Shown piece by piece: positions 34,284-43,100 of a stretch of 64,000 nucleotides of DNA (positions are counted from its first letter, which is position 1; the number at the start of each line of letters is the position of its first letter). Source of the DNA: Azotimanducus sp965199815 (lineage in GTDB: Bacteria; Pseudomonadota; Gammaproteobacteria; Pseudomonadales; Azotimanducaceae); NCBI GenBank assembly GCA_965199815.1, contig CBDATE010000028.1, positions 186,001-250,000 of the forward strand, written 5' to 3'. The translations under genes were made by a program, and so were the position numbers. A model generated the notes under the pieces. That model did not search any database and was not told the DNA's origin. It worked only from the letters and a program-made list of their open reading frames with translations.

Positions 34284-37200
34284 ATGAACAAATCCTCAAA
34301 CTCCAATCGCCCCCATCCCGGGGAATTCGTACGAAAATATGTCATTCCGACAGGAATGTCGGTCACCAAGGCTGCAGAAATACTCGGAATTAGTCGCCCG
34401 ACGCTTTCAAAATTCCTGAACGGAAAGTCTGCGCTTTCAGAAAAAATGGCCACCAGATTGGAAAAGGCCTTCGGAGCCAATGCCGAGGATTTAATTGAGC
34501 GACAAGCGAGTTACAAGGGCGAACGTCGATCACGCATGCAGTCTGTTTCGAGTACGGCCAAAACTTTCGTGCCACCGTTCTTGGCAGTGAAATCCACCGA
34601 CATTGAGGTTTGGGCAGATGAACTCCGTGCTCGCCACGAACTTCCGGTGCTTGTGCGGATACTGATTCACTCTACGTGCTGTAGCGGTCTGCGACTTGTT
34701 GATTTTCCGGGTAACGAAGACGCACAACGCTCTGGATGGGATGGCCGACTTACGGCGACATTGGGCAACCCGTGGGTGCCGGAAGGAAAATCTGGTTGGG
34801 AGTTGGGAACAGCAAAAGAAATCAAAAGCAAAGCCGATGTCGACTACAACAAGCGAACTTCCAAGACGGGTGAGGTGGAGCGGCTACATACAACCTTCGT
34901 GTTCGTGACACCCCGCCGGTGGCCGGTCAAGGAGTCCTGGCTCTGCGACAAGCGGTCTGAAGGCAAGTGGCAAGATGTGCGTGTTTTGGATGCAAATGAT
35001 CTTGAACAATGGATAGAGCAGTCAATTCCCGCGCAGATCTGGTTTTCAGAGCGTAAAAATCCGCCGCTGCATGAGGGGGTGAAGTCTCTGGATCAGTGCT
35101 GGAGAGAGTGGTGTGCGGATTGCGAACCCGAATTCACCAGAGATGTTTTCCGTGAATCCATATCGTCTTTTGGCAAAAAATTGATCGACCACCTGCTGGA
35201 TGAACATGGCAGCGTGTTGCGCATAGTTGCGGACTCTCGTCTGGAAGCGCTTGCCTTTATTGCTGCTGCTTTTGAGGAATGCGATCACGCCACCAAGCTG
35301 AAAGACCGGGTAGTCGTATTTACAAAACCGGGCATCCTGCCAAAATTCCTGGCTGGGCCTCCCGATTTCATTCCGGTGATTGCCGAACAGGAGGTCAAGA
35401 AAGAGTGGTCGCAAAGTGGACTCAAGCTCCCGGCAGTGTTTGTTGACTACCGAATACCTGGCCCACCGAACCATGACATTTCACTGGAGCCCCTCAGTCT
35501 GCAGAGCTTCAAGGATGCCCTCACATCAATGGGATTGGATCAAGACAGGACCGAGCAATTGGCCCGGGAATCGGGGCGTTCCCTGACCATGCTGCGTCGG
35601 CGGCTCAGTCAAAACGAGGCCATTCGAACCCCCGATTGGTCTGAAAAAGAAGAGTTGGCGAAGTCTCTGGTGCCTATGGCGTTCGCGGGAGCGTGGGCTC
35701 CCCGCAACTCAGCGGACCAATCCCTCATGAGCAAATTGGCAGGCTGCTCTCATGAGAAACTCGAAGAAGGCTTCACCCGCCTGCTCAATCTGGAGGATTC
35801 ACCCGTCTGGAAGGTCGGTGATTATCAGGGCGTTGTGTCCAAGAGAGACGCGCAATTCTGCATCGCGCGATGGGTGAGCCCGAACATGATTGACCGCTTT
35901 CTGGAGGTGGCTGAGATTGTGCTTTCGGAGCGTGACCCGGCTCTTGATCTCCCAAGGGATAGTCGGTGGGCAGCGGCGCTTTACGGCAAAGCTCGCCAAA
36001 TTTCTTCGCCTTTACGTGAGGGGATTGGAGAAAGCCTGGTGCTTTTGGCTATCTACGGTAACAGCCTGTTTGGCGACCGCACAGGCCAAAATCCGGAGAA
36101 CAAGGTCGCAGGATTGGTCAGGTGCTTGCTCCACCCGATGGATGAGGACAAGCTCCTTTCCCAGTCCTCGAACTTGCCACTCTACGCCGAGGCAGCCCCC
36201 GAGGAATTCCTTGATATCATGGAGAGAGATCTGGATGAACGCAGGACATTGTGTGGTTTGATGAAACCACCTGCTGTCCCGTTGTTCGGCGGAAGAAGTC
36301 GCGCAGATCTGCTGGATAGCCTTGAGATACTCGCGTGGCAACCCGCCCTGCTGCCAAGTGTTGTGATCTTGCTGGCGAAGCTCGCAAAAGTGGAGCCAGA
36401 CGACAACCTGCTGAACAAGCCGAGTTACAGCCTTCGGTCAATTTTTCGAAGCTGGCTGCCACAGACTGCTGCCGATCTGGAGCATCGAATCGAAGCCCTC
36501 AGTCTCGTCGTCAAACACAACGCCGATGTTGGCTGGCGCATAGCTTCCGAACAGTTCTCTCGAACGCATCGTACTGGTCATTACACTCGCAGGCCGATGT
36601 GGCGGGATTATGCGACAGGGCATGGTGGAGGGGCGACGCAACGTGAACATCAAGAATTCGTCAAGCACTGTATCGGGATTTGTATCCGATGGGTCAACCA
36701 TACGCGAGATACTCTCGTTCGTCTTATCGAAAGTTCAACAGAGCTCTCGAACTATCTCCCAGAGATTGAAGGGGTGGTTTCAGCTTGGGCACGAGAAGCA
36801 TCAGATGAAGATCGAGCCTGGTTACGCGAGCGCACCCGAAAATCAATGCGATACAACCAACGCCGAGGTTTCAGGCAGGAGACACCCGATCCGACACTGG
36901 AGCGAGCTATCTCATCAGCGAACAGGGTGTATGACTCTCTGGAACCAGAAGATCCGGTTTGGCGATACGCCTGGCTTTTTGAAGCTGCACGGGTGGAAGA
37001 ACTTCTGGCTGATCCTGAATCTGTCGAAGGCGATGACTCGTACGAAAAACAGCTTGAGTCCATGCGACATGAAGCGCTTGAGAAAATTTGGACTTCTCGT
37101 GGAGAAGATGGTGCAGTGCGCTTGGCCTTGACGAGTGGACAGCCAGATGTAATTGGTCTCACCGTGGCTCGGTTCATCAATACTGATGAAGCGTGGCTCT

Positions 37201-38360
37201 CATTCATTGCGACTGTGCTGCAGGACGCAGATATAACGGCATCGCCCCATCATCAGGAGCTGCTGCGGGGGTTTTTCAAATGCATGGAGCCAGCGACTGT
37301 GGTTTCTCTTGTCGAGCGACATTGTGATGGCAAATGCGAGAATGAGGTAGATGTGAGGCTTCTTTGCCTGGCACCATTTTCGTTCGAACTGTGGAACCAA
37401 CTTGATTCATTTAGCGCCACGGTCAGTCGTCGTTACTGGGAGAATGTAGAGCCCCCACGGTACGCTCAGAGTGCTCGCGACCTGAATTACGCGGTTGCGC
37501 GTTTGTTGGATGCTGGCAGATGTGAAGCCGCGTGGAAGTTGACTTATACCAGTTGGGAAGAGCTCGAATCTCAGCTCATTTTGCTCATCCTTTCCATGCT
37601 GCCCACTGCGGTGGGATGCCAGCAAAATTCTATTCACATTGATGCCTACAGGATCAGAGAGGCTCTTCAGGTGCTCACCGAACGGGGTGCTTTCAGCCGA
37701 GAAGAATTGGCTCACCTGGAATGGCTCTATTTGGATGTTTTGCAGGTGGATGGCGAAGGATTTCCGAACCTGAATATGGAGATAGAGACGAAACCCGAGT
37801 TCTTCAGCCAAGTGGTCTCGTATGCCTATCGTCCAGAGTTTGATTGTGAGGACGCGCAGCCAACTGACGAGGAGAGGCATCGGGCCAGAACTGCACATCT
37901 GCTCTTGGGTTCGTTGACCAGAGTACCAGGACATGACGACCCCGAGGAGCTGCGTCTGAATCGGTTGAGGGACTGGATACGAAATGCACAGGGGCTATGC
38001 GACGCGGCCAGACGAAAATCCTCAGCCGATCACCATATCGGACGACTGTTGTCGAACGCGCTGGTCGGTCAGGATGATATTTGGCCCTGCGAAGTCGTTC
38101 GTGATGTCCTGAATGAAATGGCCAACGAGAAAATAGATGAAGGTTTTTGTATGGGCAGACTCAGCACTTCTGATTTTCAGCAGCGCGGGGATGGCCGTTC
38201 AGAAAGAGAGCTGGCCGAGCAATATGAACGATGGGCGAAGGCACTTGATTACTCTCACACCAGAGTAGCGCGCACACTCCGAAAATTGGCGCGAGAGCAC
38301 CGAGGTACCGGGGAGCAGAAAGATCGTGAAGACGCAGTAGAACAGCGTCTGGGTTACTGA
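34284..38360 (+). CDS. large protein with HigA-type HTH, nuclease-like segment and helical C-terminal region (candidate defence gene)
   Basis: 1358 residues. Residues 8-65 (HPGEFVRKYVIPTGMSVTKA and on to RPTLSKFLNGKSALS) are a clear XRE/HigA-family helix-turn-helix. Residues about 105-255 contain SGWDGRL, VPEGKSGWELGTAKEIKSKA, FVFVTPRRW and LDANDLEQWIEQ, which I read as a PD-(D/E)xK-like nuclease fold with candidate D153 and E179-x-K181. Residues about 308-330 (LRIVADSRLEALAFIAA) occupy the place of a P-loop but lack the GxxxxGK(S/T) pattern. The remaining 1000 residues look alpha-helical and repeat-like, as in STAND-type sensors. Flanked by a type I R-M operon (convergent) and IS debris. The HTH is secure; nuclease and defence roles are inference. 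Confidence 0.7.
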   Translation: MNKSSNSNRPHPGEFVRKYVIPTGMSVTKAAEILGISRPTLSKFLNGKSALSEKMATRLEKAFGANAEDLIERQASYKGERRSRMQSVSSTAKTFVPPFLAVKSTDIEVWADELRARHELPVLVRILIHSTCCSGLRLVDFPGNEDAQRSGWDGRLTATLGNPWVPEGKSGWELGTAKEIKSKADVDYNKRTSKTGEVERLHTTFVFVTPRRWPVKESWLCDKRSEGKWQDVRVLDANDLEQWIEQSIPAQIWFSERKNPPLHEGVKSLDQCWREWCADCEPEFTRDVFRESISSFGKKLIDHLLDEHGSVLRIVADSRLEALAFIAAAFEECDHATKLKDRVVVFTKPGILPKFLAGPPDFIPVIAEQEVKKEWSQSGLKLPAVFVDYRIPGPPNHDISLEPLSLQSFKDALTSMGLDQDRTEQLARESGRSLTMLRRRLSQNEAIRTPDWSEKEELAKSLVPMAFAGAWAPRNSADQSLMSKLAGCSHEKLEEGFTRLLNLEDSPVWKVGDYQGVVSKRDAQFCIARWVSPNMIDRFLEVAEIVLSERDPALDLPRDSRWAAALYGKARQISSPLREGIGESLVLLAIYGNSLFGDRTGQNPENKVAGLVRCLLHPMDEDKLLSQSSNLPLYAEAAPEEFLDIMERDLDERRTLCGLMKPPAVPLFGGRSRADLLDSLEILAWQPALLPSVVILLAKLAKVEPDDNLLNKPSYSLRSIFRSWLPQTAADLEHRIEALSLVVKHNADVGWRIASEQFSRTHRTGHYTRRPMWRDYATGHGGGATQREHQEFVKHCIGICIRWVNHTRDTLVRLIESSTELSNYLPEIEGVVSAWAREASDEDRAWLRERTRKSMRYNQRRGFRQETPDPTLERAISSANRVYDSLEPEDPVWRYAWLFEAARVEELLADPESVEGDDSYEKQLESMRHEALEKIWTSRGEDGAVRLALTSGQPDVIGLTVARFINTDEAWLSFIATVLQDADITASPHHQELLRGFFKCMEPATVVSLVERHCDGKCENEVDVRLLCLAPFSFELWNQLDSFSATVSRRYWENVEPPRYAQSARDLNYAVARLLDAGRCEAAWKLTYTSWEELESQLILLILSMLPTAVGCQQNSIHIDAYRIREALQVLTERGAFSREELAHLEWLYLDVLQVDGEGFPNLNMEIETKPEFFSQVVSYAYRPEFDCEDAQPTDEERHRARTAHLLLGSLTRVPGHDDPEELRLNRLRDWIRNAQGLCDAARRKSSADHHIGRLLSNALVGQDDIWPCEVVRDVLNEMANEKIDEGFCMGRLSTSDFQQRGDGRSERELAEQYERWAKALDYSHTRVARTLRKLAREHRGTGEQKDREDAVEQRLGY

Positions 38361-38428
38361 AATCGGGATGCTGCAAGCCGCCGTGACCGACCAACTCCGA
38401 TTCCCCGAGTCGGCATGATCTGCCTCTC

Positions 38429-39901
38429 CTAACCGTCGCTCACCGCTTCGAAGCTCTCCAGCGCCGAGCGCAGGTGCTCCATGATTTCCTCTGCGAGGAC
38501 TTCGGGCTCTGGCAGGTTGTTCAGATCGGTCATGGAGGCATCTTTGAGCCAGAACAGGTCGAGGCTGGCCTTGTCACGCTGAAGTAGCTCTTCGCGAGAA
38601 TAGGCGCGCCAGCGGCCGTCCGGTGTATCTTCGCTCCAGGTTGGCTTGCGGGCATGGCGGTTCGTTGGGTTGTAGCAATCGACGAAATCGCGCAAGTGGT
38701 CATAGGTCATGGGTTTCAGCTTGAGCGTGTGATGTACATTGGTACGGTAGTCGTAGTACCAGACCCTGGAAGTTTGTGCCTCGGGGCTGGCGGGGCGGTT
38801 ATCGAAGAAGATCACGTTTGCTTTCACGCCCTGAGCGTAGAAGATGCCCGTCGGCAGCCGCAGGATGGTGTGCAGGTCGGTGTTGTGCAGGAGTTTGCGA
38901 CGTATGGTCTCGCCTGCGCCACCCTCGAACAGCACGTTATCGGGCACAACCACGGCGGCGCGACCGGTCGTTTTCAGCATCGTGCGGATGTGCTGCACGA
39001 AGTTCAGTTGCTTGTTTGATGTGGTCGCCCAGAAATCCTGCCGGTTGTAGGTGAGATTTTCGCTCTCCCGCGCCCCTTCCTCGTTGGTGAAGCTCATCGA
39101 GCTTTTTGCGCCGAATGGCGGATTGGCGAGAACATAATCGAAAGTCCGATCGGAATGCGAAATCAGCGCGTCGGTCGGCGAGACCGCCGTATCGCCGGTC
39201 ATGTCACCGATGCCATGCAGAAAGAGGTTCATCAGGCAAAGTCGGCGCGCGTTCGCCACGATTTCATTGCCATGGAATGTCTTGTGCTTCAGATAACGCT
39301 TCTGATCCGAGTCGAGCGCGTAGTTGTCGGGGTTCGTGAGGAAATCGTGGGCGACGAGAAAGAACCCGCCAGTACCGCAGGCCGGGTCGGCGATGGTCTT
39401 GCCGGGTTCAGGGCGTACGCATTCCACCATGGCGCGAATCAGGGCGCGGGGCGTGAAATACTGACCTGCACCGGATTTGGTGTCGGCGGCGTTGCGTTCC
39501 AGTAAATCTTCGTAAATATCGCCCTTCACATCGGCACCCAGCATGGCCCAATTCGTGCCGTCCACCATATCGATCAGCCGGTGGAGTTTGGCCGGATCGG
39601 TGATCTTGCTCTGTGACTTGGTGAAAATTTGACCCAACATGCCTCTCTGTCCGCCAAGCCGACGCAGCAGTGCGACATAGTGTGTTTCGAGGTCAGCACC
39701 GCGGCGCGTGGTCAGACTGCTCCAGTCATAGCCTTCGGGGACTCCGACATCACGGTCGTACGGCGGCCTGGCGTACTCGTCCGCCATCTTGAGGAAGATC
39801 AGATAGGTCAGTTGCTCAAGATAATCGCCATAGCCCACGCCGTCGTCGCGCAGCATGGTGCAGAAATTCCAGACCCTGGAGACAATCAAGTCGGTACTCA
39901 A
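38429..39901 (-). CDS. hsdM: type I restriction-modification system DNA methyltransferase subunit (HsdM)
   Basis: Adenine-N6 methyltransferase subunit of the type I enzyme. N-terminal helical domain (YLEQLTYLIFLKMADE), SAM-binding motif I DPACGTGGFFL near residue 172 and catalytic motif IV NPPFG near residue 260. 490 residues, normal. Last gene of the operon; its ATG overlaps the stop of the AlbA_2 gene by 4 bp. It converges on the large HTH gene with a 68-bp gap. Confidence 0.95.
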   Translation of the reverse strand: MSTDLIVSRVWNFCTMLRDDGVGYGDYLEQLTYLIFLKMADEYARPPYDRDVGVPEGYDWSSLTTRRGADLETHYVALLRRLGGQRGMLGQIFTKSQSKITDPAKLHRLIDMVDGTNWAMLGADVKGDIYEDLLERNAADTKSGAGQYFTPRALIRAMVECVRPEPGKTIADPACGTGGFFLVAHDFLTNPDNYALDSDQKRYLKHKTFHGNEIVANARRLCLMNLFLHGIGDMTGDTAVSPTDALISHSDRTFDYVLANPPFGAKSSMSFTNEEGARESENLTYNRQDFWATTSNKQLNFVQHIRTMLKTTGRAAVVVPDNVLFEGGAGETIRRKLLHNTDLHTILRLPTGIFYAQGVKANVIFFDNRPASPEAQTSRVWYYDYRTNVHHTLKLKPMTYDHLRDFVDCYNPTNRHARKPTWSEDTPDGRWRAYSREELLQRDKASLDLFWLKDASMTDLNNLPEPEVLAEEIMEHLRSALESFEAVSDG

Positions 39902-41541
39902 TTGCCTGCACCCTTGAATTGTCGGGCGAGCACCTCTCCTGCGGGAGAGCGTCGGTAGCGTTGCTTGCTACTGTTTGGTTTATCCGGCAAGGTCATTTCG
40001 ACGAATCCCCTGTCCAGAGCGGGCTTCAGATAAGCGGAAACAAAGTGCTTCCGGTGACTCAGCATGAGCACTTCCTGTAGTTCGGTACGGCTCATCTCAC
40101 ATTCAAGCACAACGATCAGCCGTTTGACAGGTTCCGTAACTTGGGCGGCATCTTGGGCGGTGACTTGGGCGGTGACTTGGGCGGTGACAGGATTCTTTCC
40201 CTTATCTTCCAGTGGGTTATCTTGGGGGGTGACTTGGGGGGTGACTTGGGGGGTGCTTTTATTCTGTTTCGTTGATTTAACCGGCGATTTCCTGTGAACA
40301 GGCAGACGCACCAGAAACGAAATGCGCTTCTCGTCGCTTTCAAAAACTGGCGACGGGGAGCCGTTTGCCCGCATGGCGCGCAGGATTTTCGGAATCCCCG
40401 TTGATCGCCCCTCGGCAAGGCCGAGCTCCTTGAGAAATTCACCGATGCGACGGTTGCGGTAACGACGGCTGACGCTCCGCCCCTTTTGCAGGACTGCCAT
40501 GTCGATTGACCAGTCGGCACCAGGGAAGCTCAGGACCGTCAACTCCTCGGACGTGATACGCACCTCGACAGGCTTATGTTCTTCATACGAGCGGTGGTAG
40601 ATCGCGTTCGCCAGCGCCTCTTCAATGGCATCGACGGGGAAGTTCCAGAATCGCTCCGCTTCCAGCCTGTCGGGATGCTTGATGACTGTTTCCTTCAAGA
40701 AGTTGCGCTCGATGAAGGTAATCGCTGCGCCGAGGATGCTCGAGAGCGGTCCGCGGAACTTCTTTTCCTCGAACCGGTCCCCGCCCGCCTCGTCGGGAAA
40801 CCAGACGACATCGATCTGGGTTGCTGGAAAGAACTCGTGTGGTCGTTCATTGAAGAACAGCAGACCAACATTTTTCGGGAATGTCGCTTCGGGTGGCCCG
40901 CCGACGATGTTCATACGCCTGCCCAACGCTTCGACGGAGAGGTCAGCGGCTTCCTCCGCGAGGTCGCTGCCGATATCGCGCAGGAACTCCCGGATGAGTC
41001 GATGCGACAGATCATCAAGCGAAGCCGTCTGACGATAGCGATCATCAAACGGGACAGTGGTGGCCAAGTTCAGCAACTCGCGCTCGTCCTGCCCTTTGGC
41101 GAGAACCGTGCTGCTGTGCTTGCGGATGAAGTAGGCCCATTCGTTCTGCCTCTTTCCCAAGCCGACTCTGGCCTTGTACGGGCGGGTTTCACCGCCGGGT
41201 GCCCACAGCACAAGAATGGTGCGTCCTTCTACCTCGTAAGTGGCGGTGAGTGCATGATATTGAGGCTGAATCGCGGAATACCCCAGATTCAGCAGTTCCT
41301 TCTGAATGGCATCAACGCGAGCCGGAGAAATGCCCCGCGGCGGCAGCACCGGTAGCCCATCCCGCTCTTCCACTCCGATAACGACATAGCCGCCGCCGAG
41401 ATTATGGAAATCGTTGGCGAAGGCGCACAGTGTGCGCAATACGCTGCCTGGATTCCAACCGGCCTTGTATTCGATACGTTGATATTCAATGACGCTCTGC
41501 TGAAAAAGGTGATTGAAGTTGATGGGCAGACTATTGCTCAT
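39898..41541 (-). CDS. AlbA_2 (Schlafen-like) / HATPase-like protein inserted in the hsd operon
   Basis: 547 residues. The N-terminus has the AlbA_2 pattern (IEYKAGWNP, then FANDFHNLGGGYVVIGVEE). A middle domain with AIEEALANAIYHRSYEEHKPVEV and then RRIGEFLKELGLAEGRSTGIPKI matches the RecG-like ATPase C-terminal module that accompanies AlbA_2. A linker of residues about 425-475 is built of short repeats (TPQVTPQVTPQ and TAQVTAQVTAQ), followed by a winged-helix-like C-terminus. It sits between hsdS and hsdM with 4-bp overlaps at both ends, so it is made together with the R-M subunits. It may be a regulator or accessory defence factor. Confidence 0.82.
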   Translation of the reverse strand: MSNSLPINFNHLFQQSVIEYQRIEYKAGWNPGSVLRTLCAFANDFHNLGGGYVVIGVEERDGLPVLPPRGISPARVDAIQKELLNLGYSAIQPQYHALTATYEVEGRTILVLWAPGGETRPYKARVGLGKRQNEWAYFIRKHSSTVLAKGQDERELLNLATTVPFDDRYRQTASLDDLSHRLIREFLRDIGSDLAEEAADLSVEALGRRMNIVGGPPEATFPKNVGLLFFNERPHEFFPATQIDVVWFPDEAGGDRFEEKKFRGPLSSILGAAITFIERNFLKETVIKHPDRLEAERFWNFPVDAIEEALANAIYHRSYEEHKPVEVRITSEELTVLSFPGADWSIDMAVLQKGRSVSRRYRNRRIGEFLKELGLAEGRSTGIPKILRAMRANGSPSPVFESDEKRISFLVRLPVHRKSPVKSTKQNKSTPQVTPQVTPQDNPLEDKGKNPVTAQVTAQVTAQDAAQVTEPVKRLIVVLECEMSRTELQEVLMLSHRKHFVSAYLKPALDRGFVEMTLPDKPNSSKQRYRRSPAGEVLARQFKGAGN

Positions 41542-43100
41542 GCGGCTGCCACCTTGCGCTTGCGCGGCTTCCGCAGAGACAGCTTCGAATGCGCGGCCCT
41601 CTCCGCCTTGATGCGATCCAGAAGTGCGGATGCGGGTTCGTCAGTGGGGTCTTGCGAGACGAGTTGACCGGCAAAAGCCTTCTTCAGAATGGATTGGCGG
41701 AGGGTGTCGGCGCGAGCGAGGGCGGCATCGGTCTCCGCTTCCAGCTTATCGGCGGTTTCAAGGCGGGCATCAAGAATCTCCACGATGCGGCGCTGTTCAT
41801 TGGGCGGCGGCACCCCGATTTCGTGATCTTTGAGAATGTCTTCAGGAACTCGTTTCTGGCCGACTGCTCCAGTCATATTGTGTTTGGCGTGAAAACGGAA
41901 AGTGTGGCTGGATACGGCGTAATAAATATAGCGTGGGTCGATGCAGTTATGCGGCCTCAGTACATGAAACTCGGTCGAACCAAAGCCATATGCACTTACC
42001 AATTCAGGGACGATGGCCATCTTGCCGTTTTCCATACACGGGGTGATCTTGGCGAAGAGTATGTCGTCCTCCCGAAATGGTTTGTAGCCTTTACGAACCG
42101 TCTCGAAACTCCGAATCTCCCTGATGTTGATGTTGCCGGTACCTGGCTCAACGGCAGACATTGGTACAAAGGCCACAAGACTTGTCGGATCAAAGATGGT
42201 CTTGTCGAGGCGTGGATTGACAGCGCAGATCTCGGATAGCTGCGCGTGAACCCACCCCTTGGGCACTTCCATCATGTCGCGACGAGTCATATCAAGAGAA
42301 TCACCAAGTTTAGTAGGCTTCGCAGGCTTCCTGCCGTTTTTTCCGTTCTTTGTCCATTCAGCAACAGCCTGCTTCCAGTCGTCGATGGCGGCTTGGTAGC
42401 GCACTTCGCGTTCGTTGCGAATGCGGGCGAGAAGAGCTTCGGGGCTTTCCAGCTTGTCCGGGTTCCGCGCCCGCCACTCGGCGGTGAGGCATCCTTCAAA
42501 GGCCGACTTCAGCAGGGATTTGCGGTAGAGGCTGATAGCGGACTTCGCGGCGCGCAAGCTCTCGACACCCCGGTCGATTTCTTCGAACAGTGCCTCGATC
42601 TTCTCCACGATGCGGCGCTGTTCATTGAGGGGCGGGACCCCGATTTCGTGATCTTTGAGAATGTCTTCAGGAACTCGTTTCTGGCCGACTGCTCCAGTCA
42701 TATTGTGTTTGGCGTGAAAACGGAAAGTGTGGCTGGATACGGCGTAATAAATATAGCGTGGGTCGATGCAGTTATGCGGCCTCAGTACATGAAACTCGGT
42801 CGAACCAAAGCCATATGCACTCACCAATTCGGGAACGATGGCCATCTTGCCGTTTTCCATACACGGGGTGATCTTGGCGAAGAGTATGTCGTCCTCCCGA
42901 AATGGTTTGTAGCCTTTACGAACCGTCTCGAAACTCCGAATCTCCCTGATGTTGATGTTGCCGGTACCTGGTTCAACGGCAGACATTGGTACAAAGGCCA
43001 CAAGACTTGTCGGATCAAAGATGGTCTTGTCGAGGCGTGGATTGACAGCGCAGATCTCGGATAGCTGCGCGTGAACCCACCCCCTTGGCAACTCCCTCAT
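41538..43100 (-). CDS. hsdS: type I R-M specificity subunit (HsdS) with two near-identical target-recognition domains
   Basis: 520 residues: TRD1 at about 6-166, central conserved helices to about 275, TRD2 at about 281-440, and C-terminal helices. Both TRDs start at GWVHAQLSEICAVNPRLDK and end at EIGVPPxNEQRRIVE, with a single visible substitution (L or P before NEQ) over some 160 residues. In ordinary HsdS proteins the two TRDs differ and read two different half-sites. Overlaps hsdR and the AlbA_2 gene by 4 bp each. The duplicated DNA is 41777-42258 and 42602-43083. Confidence 0.94.
   Translation of the reverse strand: MRELPRGWVHAQLSEICAVNPRLDKTIFDPTSLVAFVPMSAVEPGTGNINIREIRSFETVRKGYKPFREDDILFAKITPCMENGKMAIVPELVSAYGFGSTEFHVLRPHNCIDPRYIYYAVSSHTFRFHAKHNMTGAVGQKRVPEDILKDHEIGVPPLNEQRRIVEKIEALFEEIDRGVESLRAAKSAISLYRKSLLKSAFEGCLTAEWRARNPDKLESPEALLARIRNEREVRYQAAIDDWKQAVAEWTKNGKNGRKPAKPTKLGDSLDMTRRDMMEVPKGWVHAQLSEICAVNPRLDKTIFDPTSLVAFVPMSAVEPGTGNINIREIRSFETVRKGYKPFREDDILFAKITPCMENGKMAIVPELVSAYGFGSTEFHVLRPHNCIDPRYIYYAVSSHTFRFHAKHNMTGAVGQKRVPEDILKDHEIGVPPPNEQRRIVEILDARLETADKLEAETDAALARADTLRQSILKKAFAGQLVSQDPTDEPASALLDRIKAERAAHSKLSLRKPRKRKVAAA
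41777..42258 (-). repeat. 482-bp direct repeat, second TRD of hsdS
   Basis: Only about ten base differences from 42602-43083 are visible, at an offset of 825 bp (275 codons), so frame is kept. The differences cluster at the edges (GGGCGGCGGC against AGGGGCGGGA) and a few silent sites. Confidence 0.9.
42602..43083 (-). repeat. 482-bp direct repeat, first TRD of hsdS
   Basis: Partner of 41777-42258. The repeat boundary runs from the RIVE motif of one conserved region to the start of the TRD, that is, an exact domain exchange unit. Confidence 0.9.
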
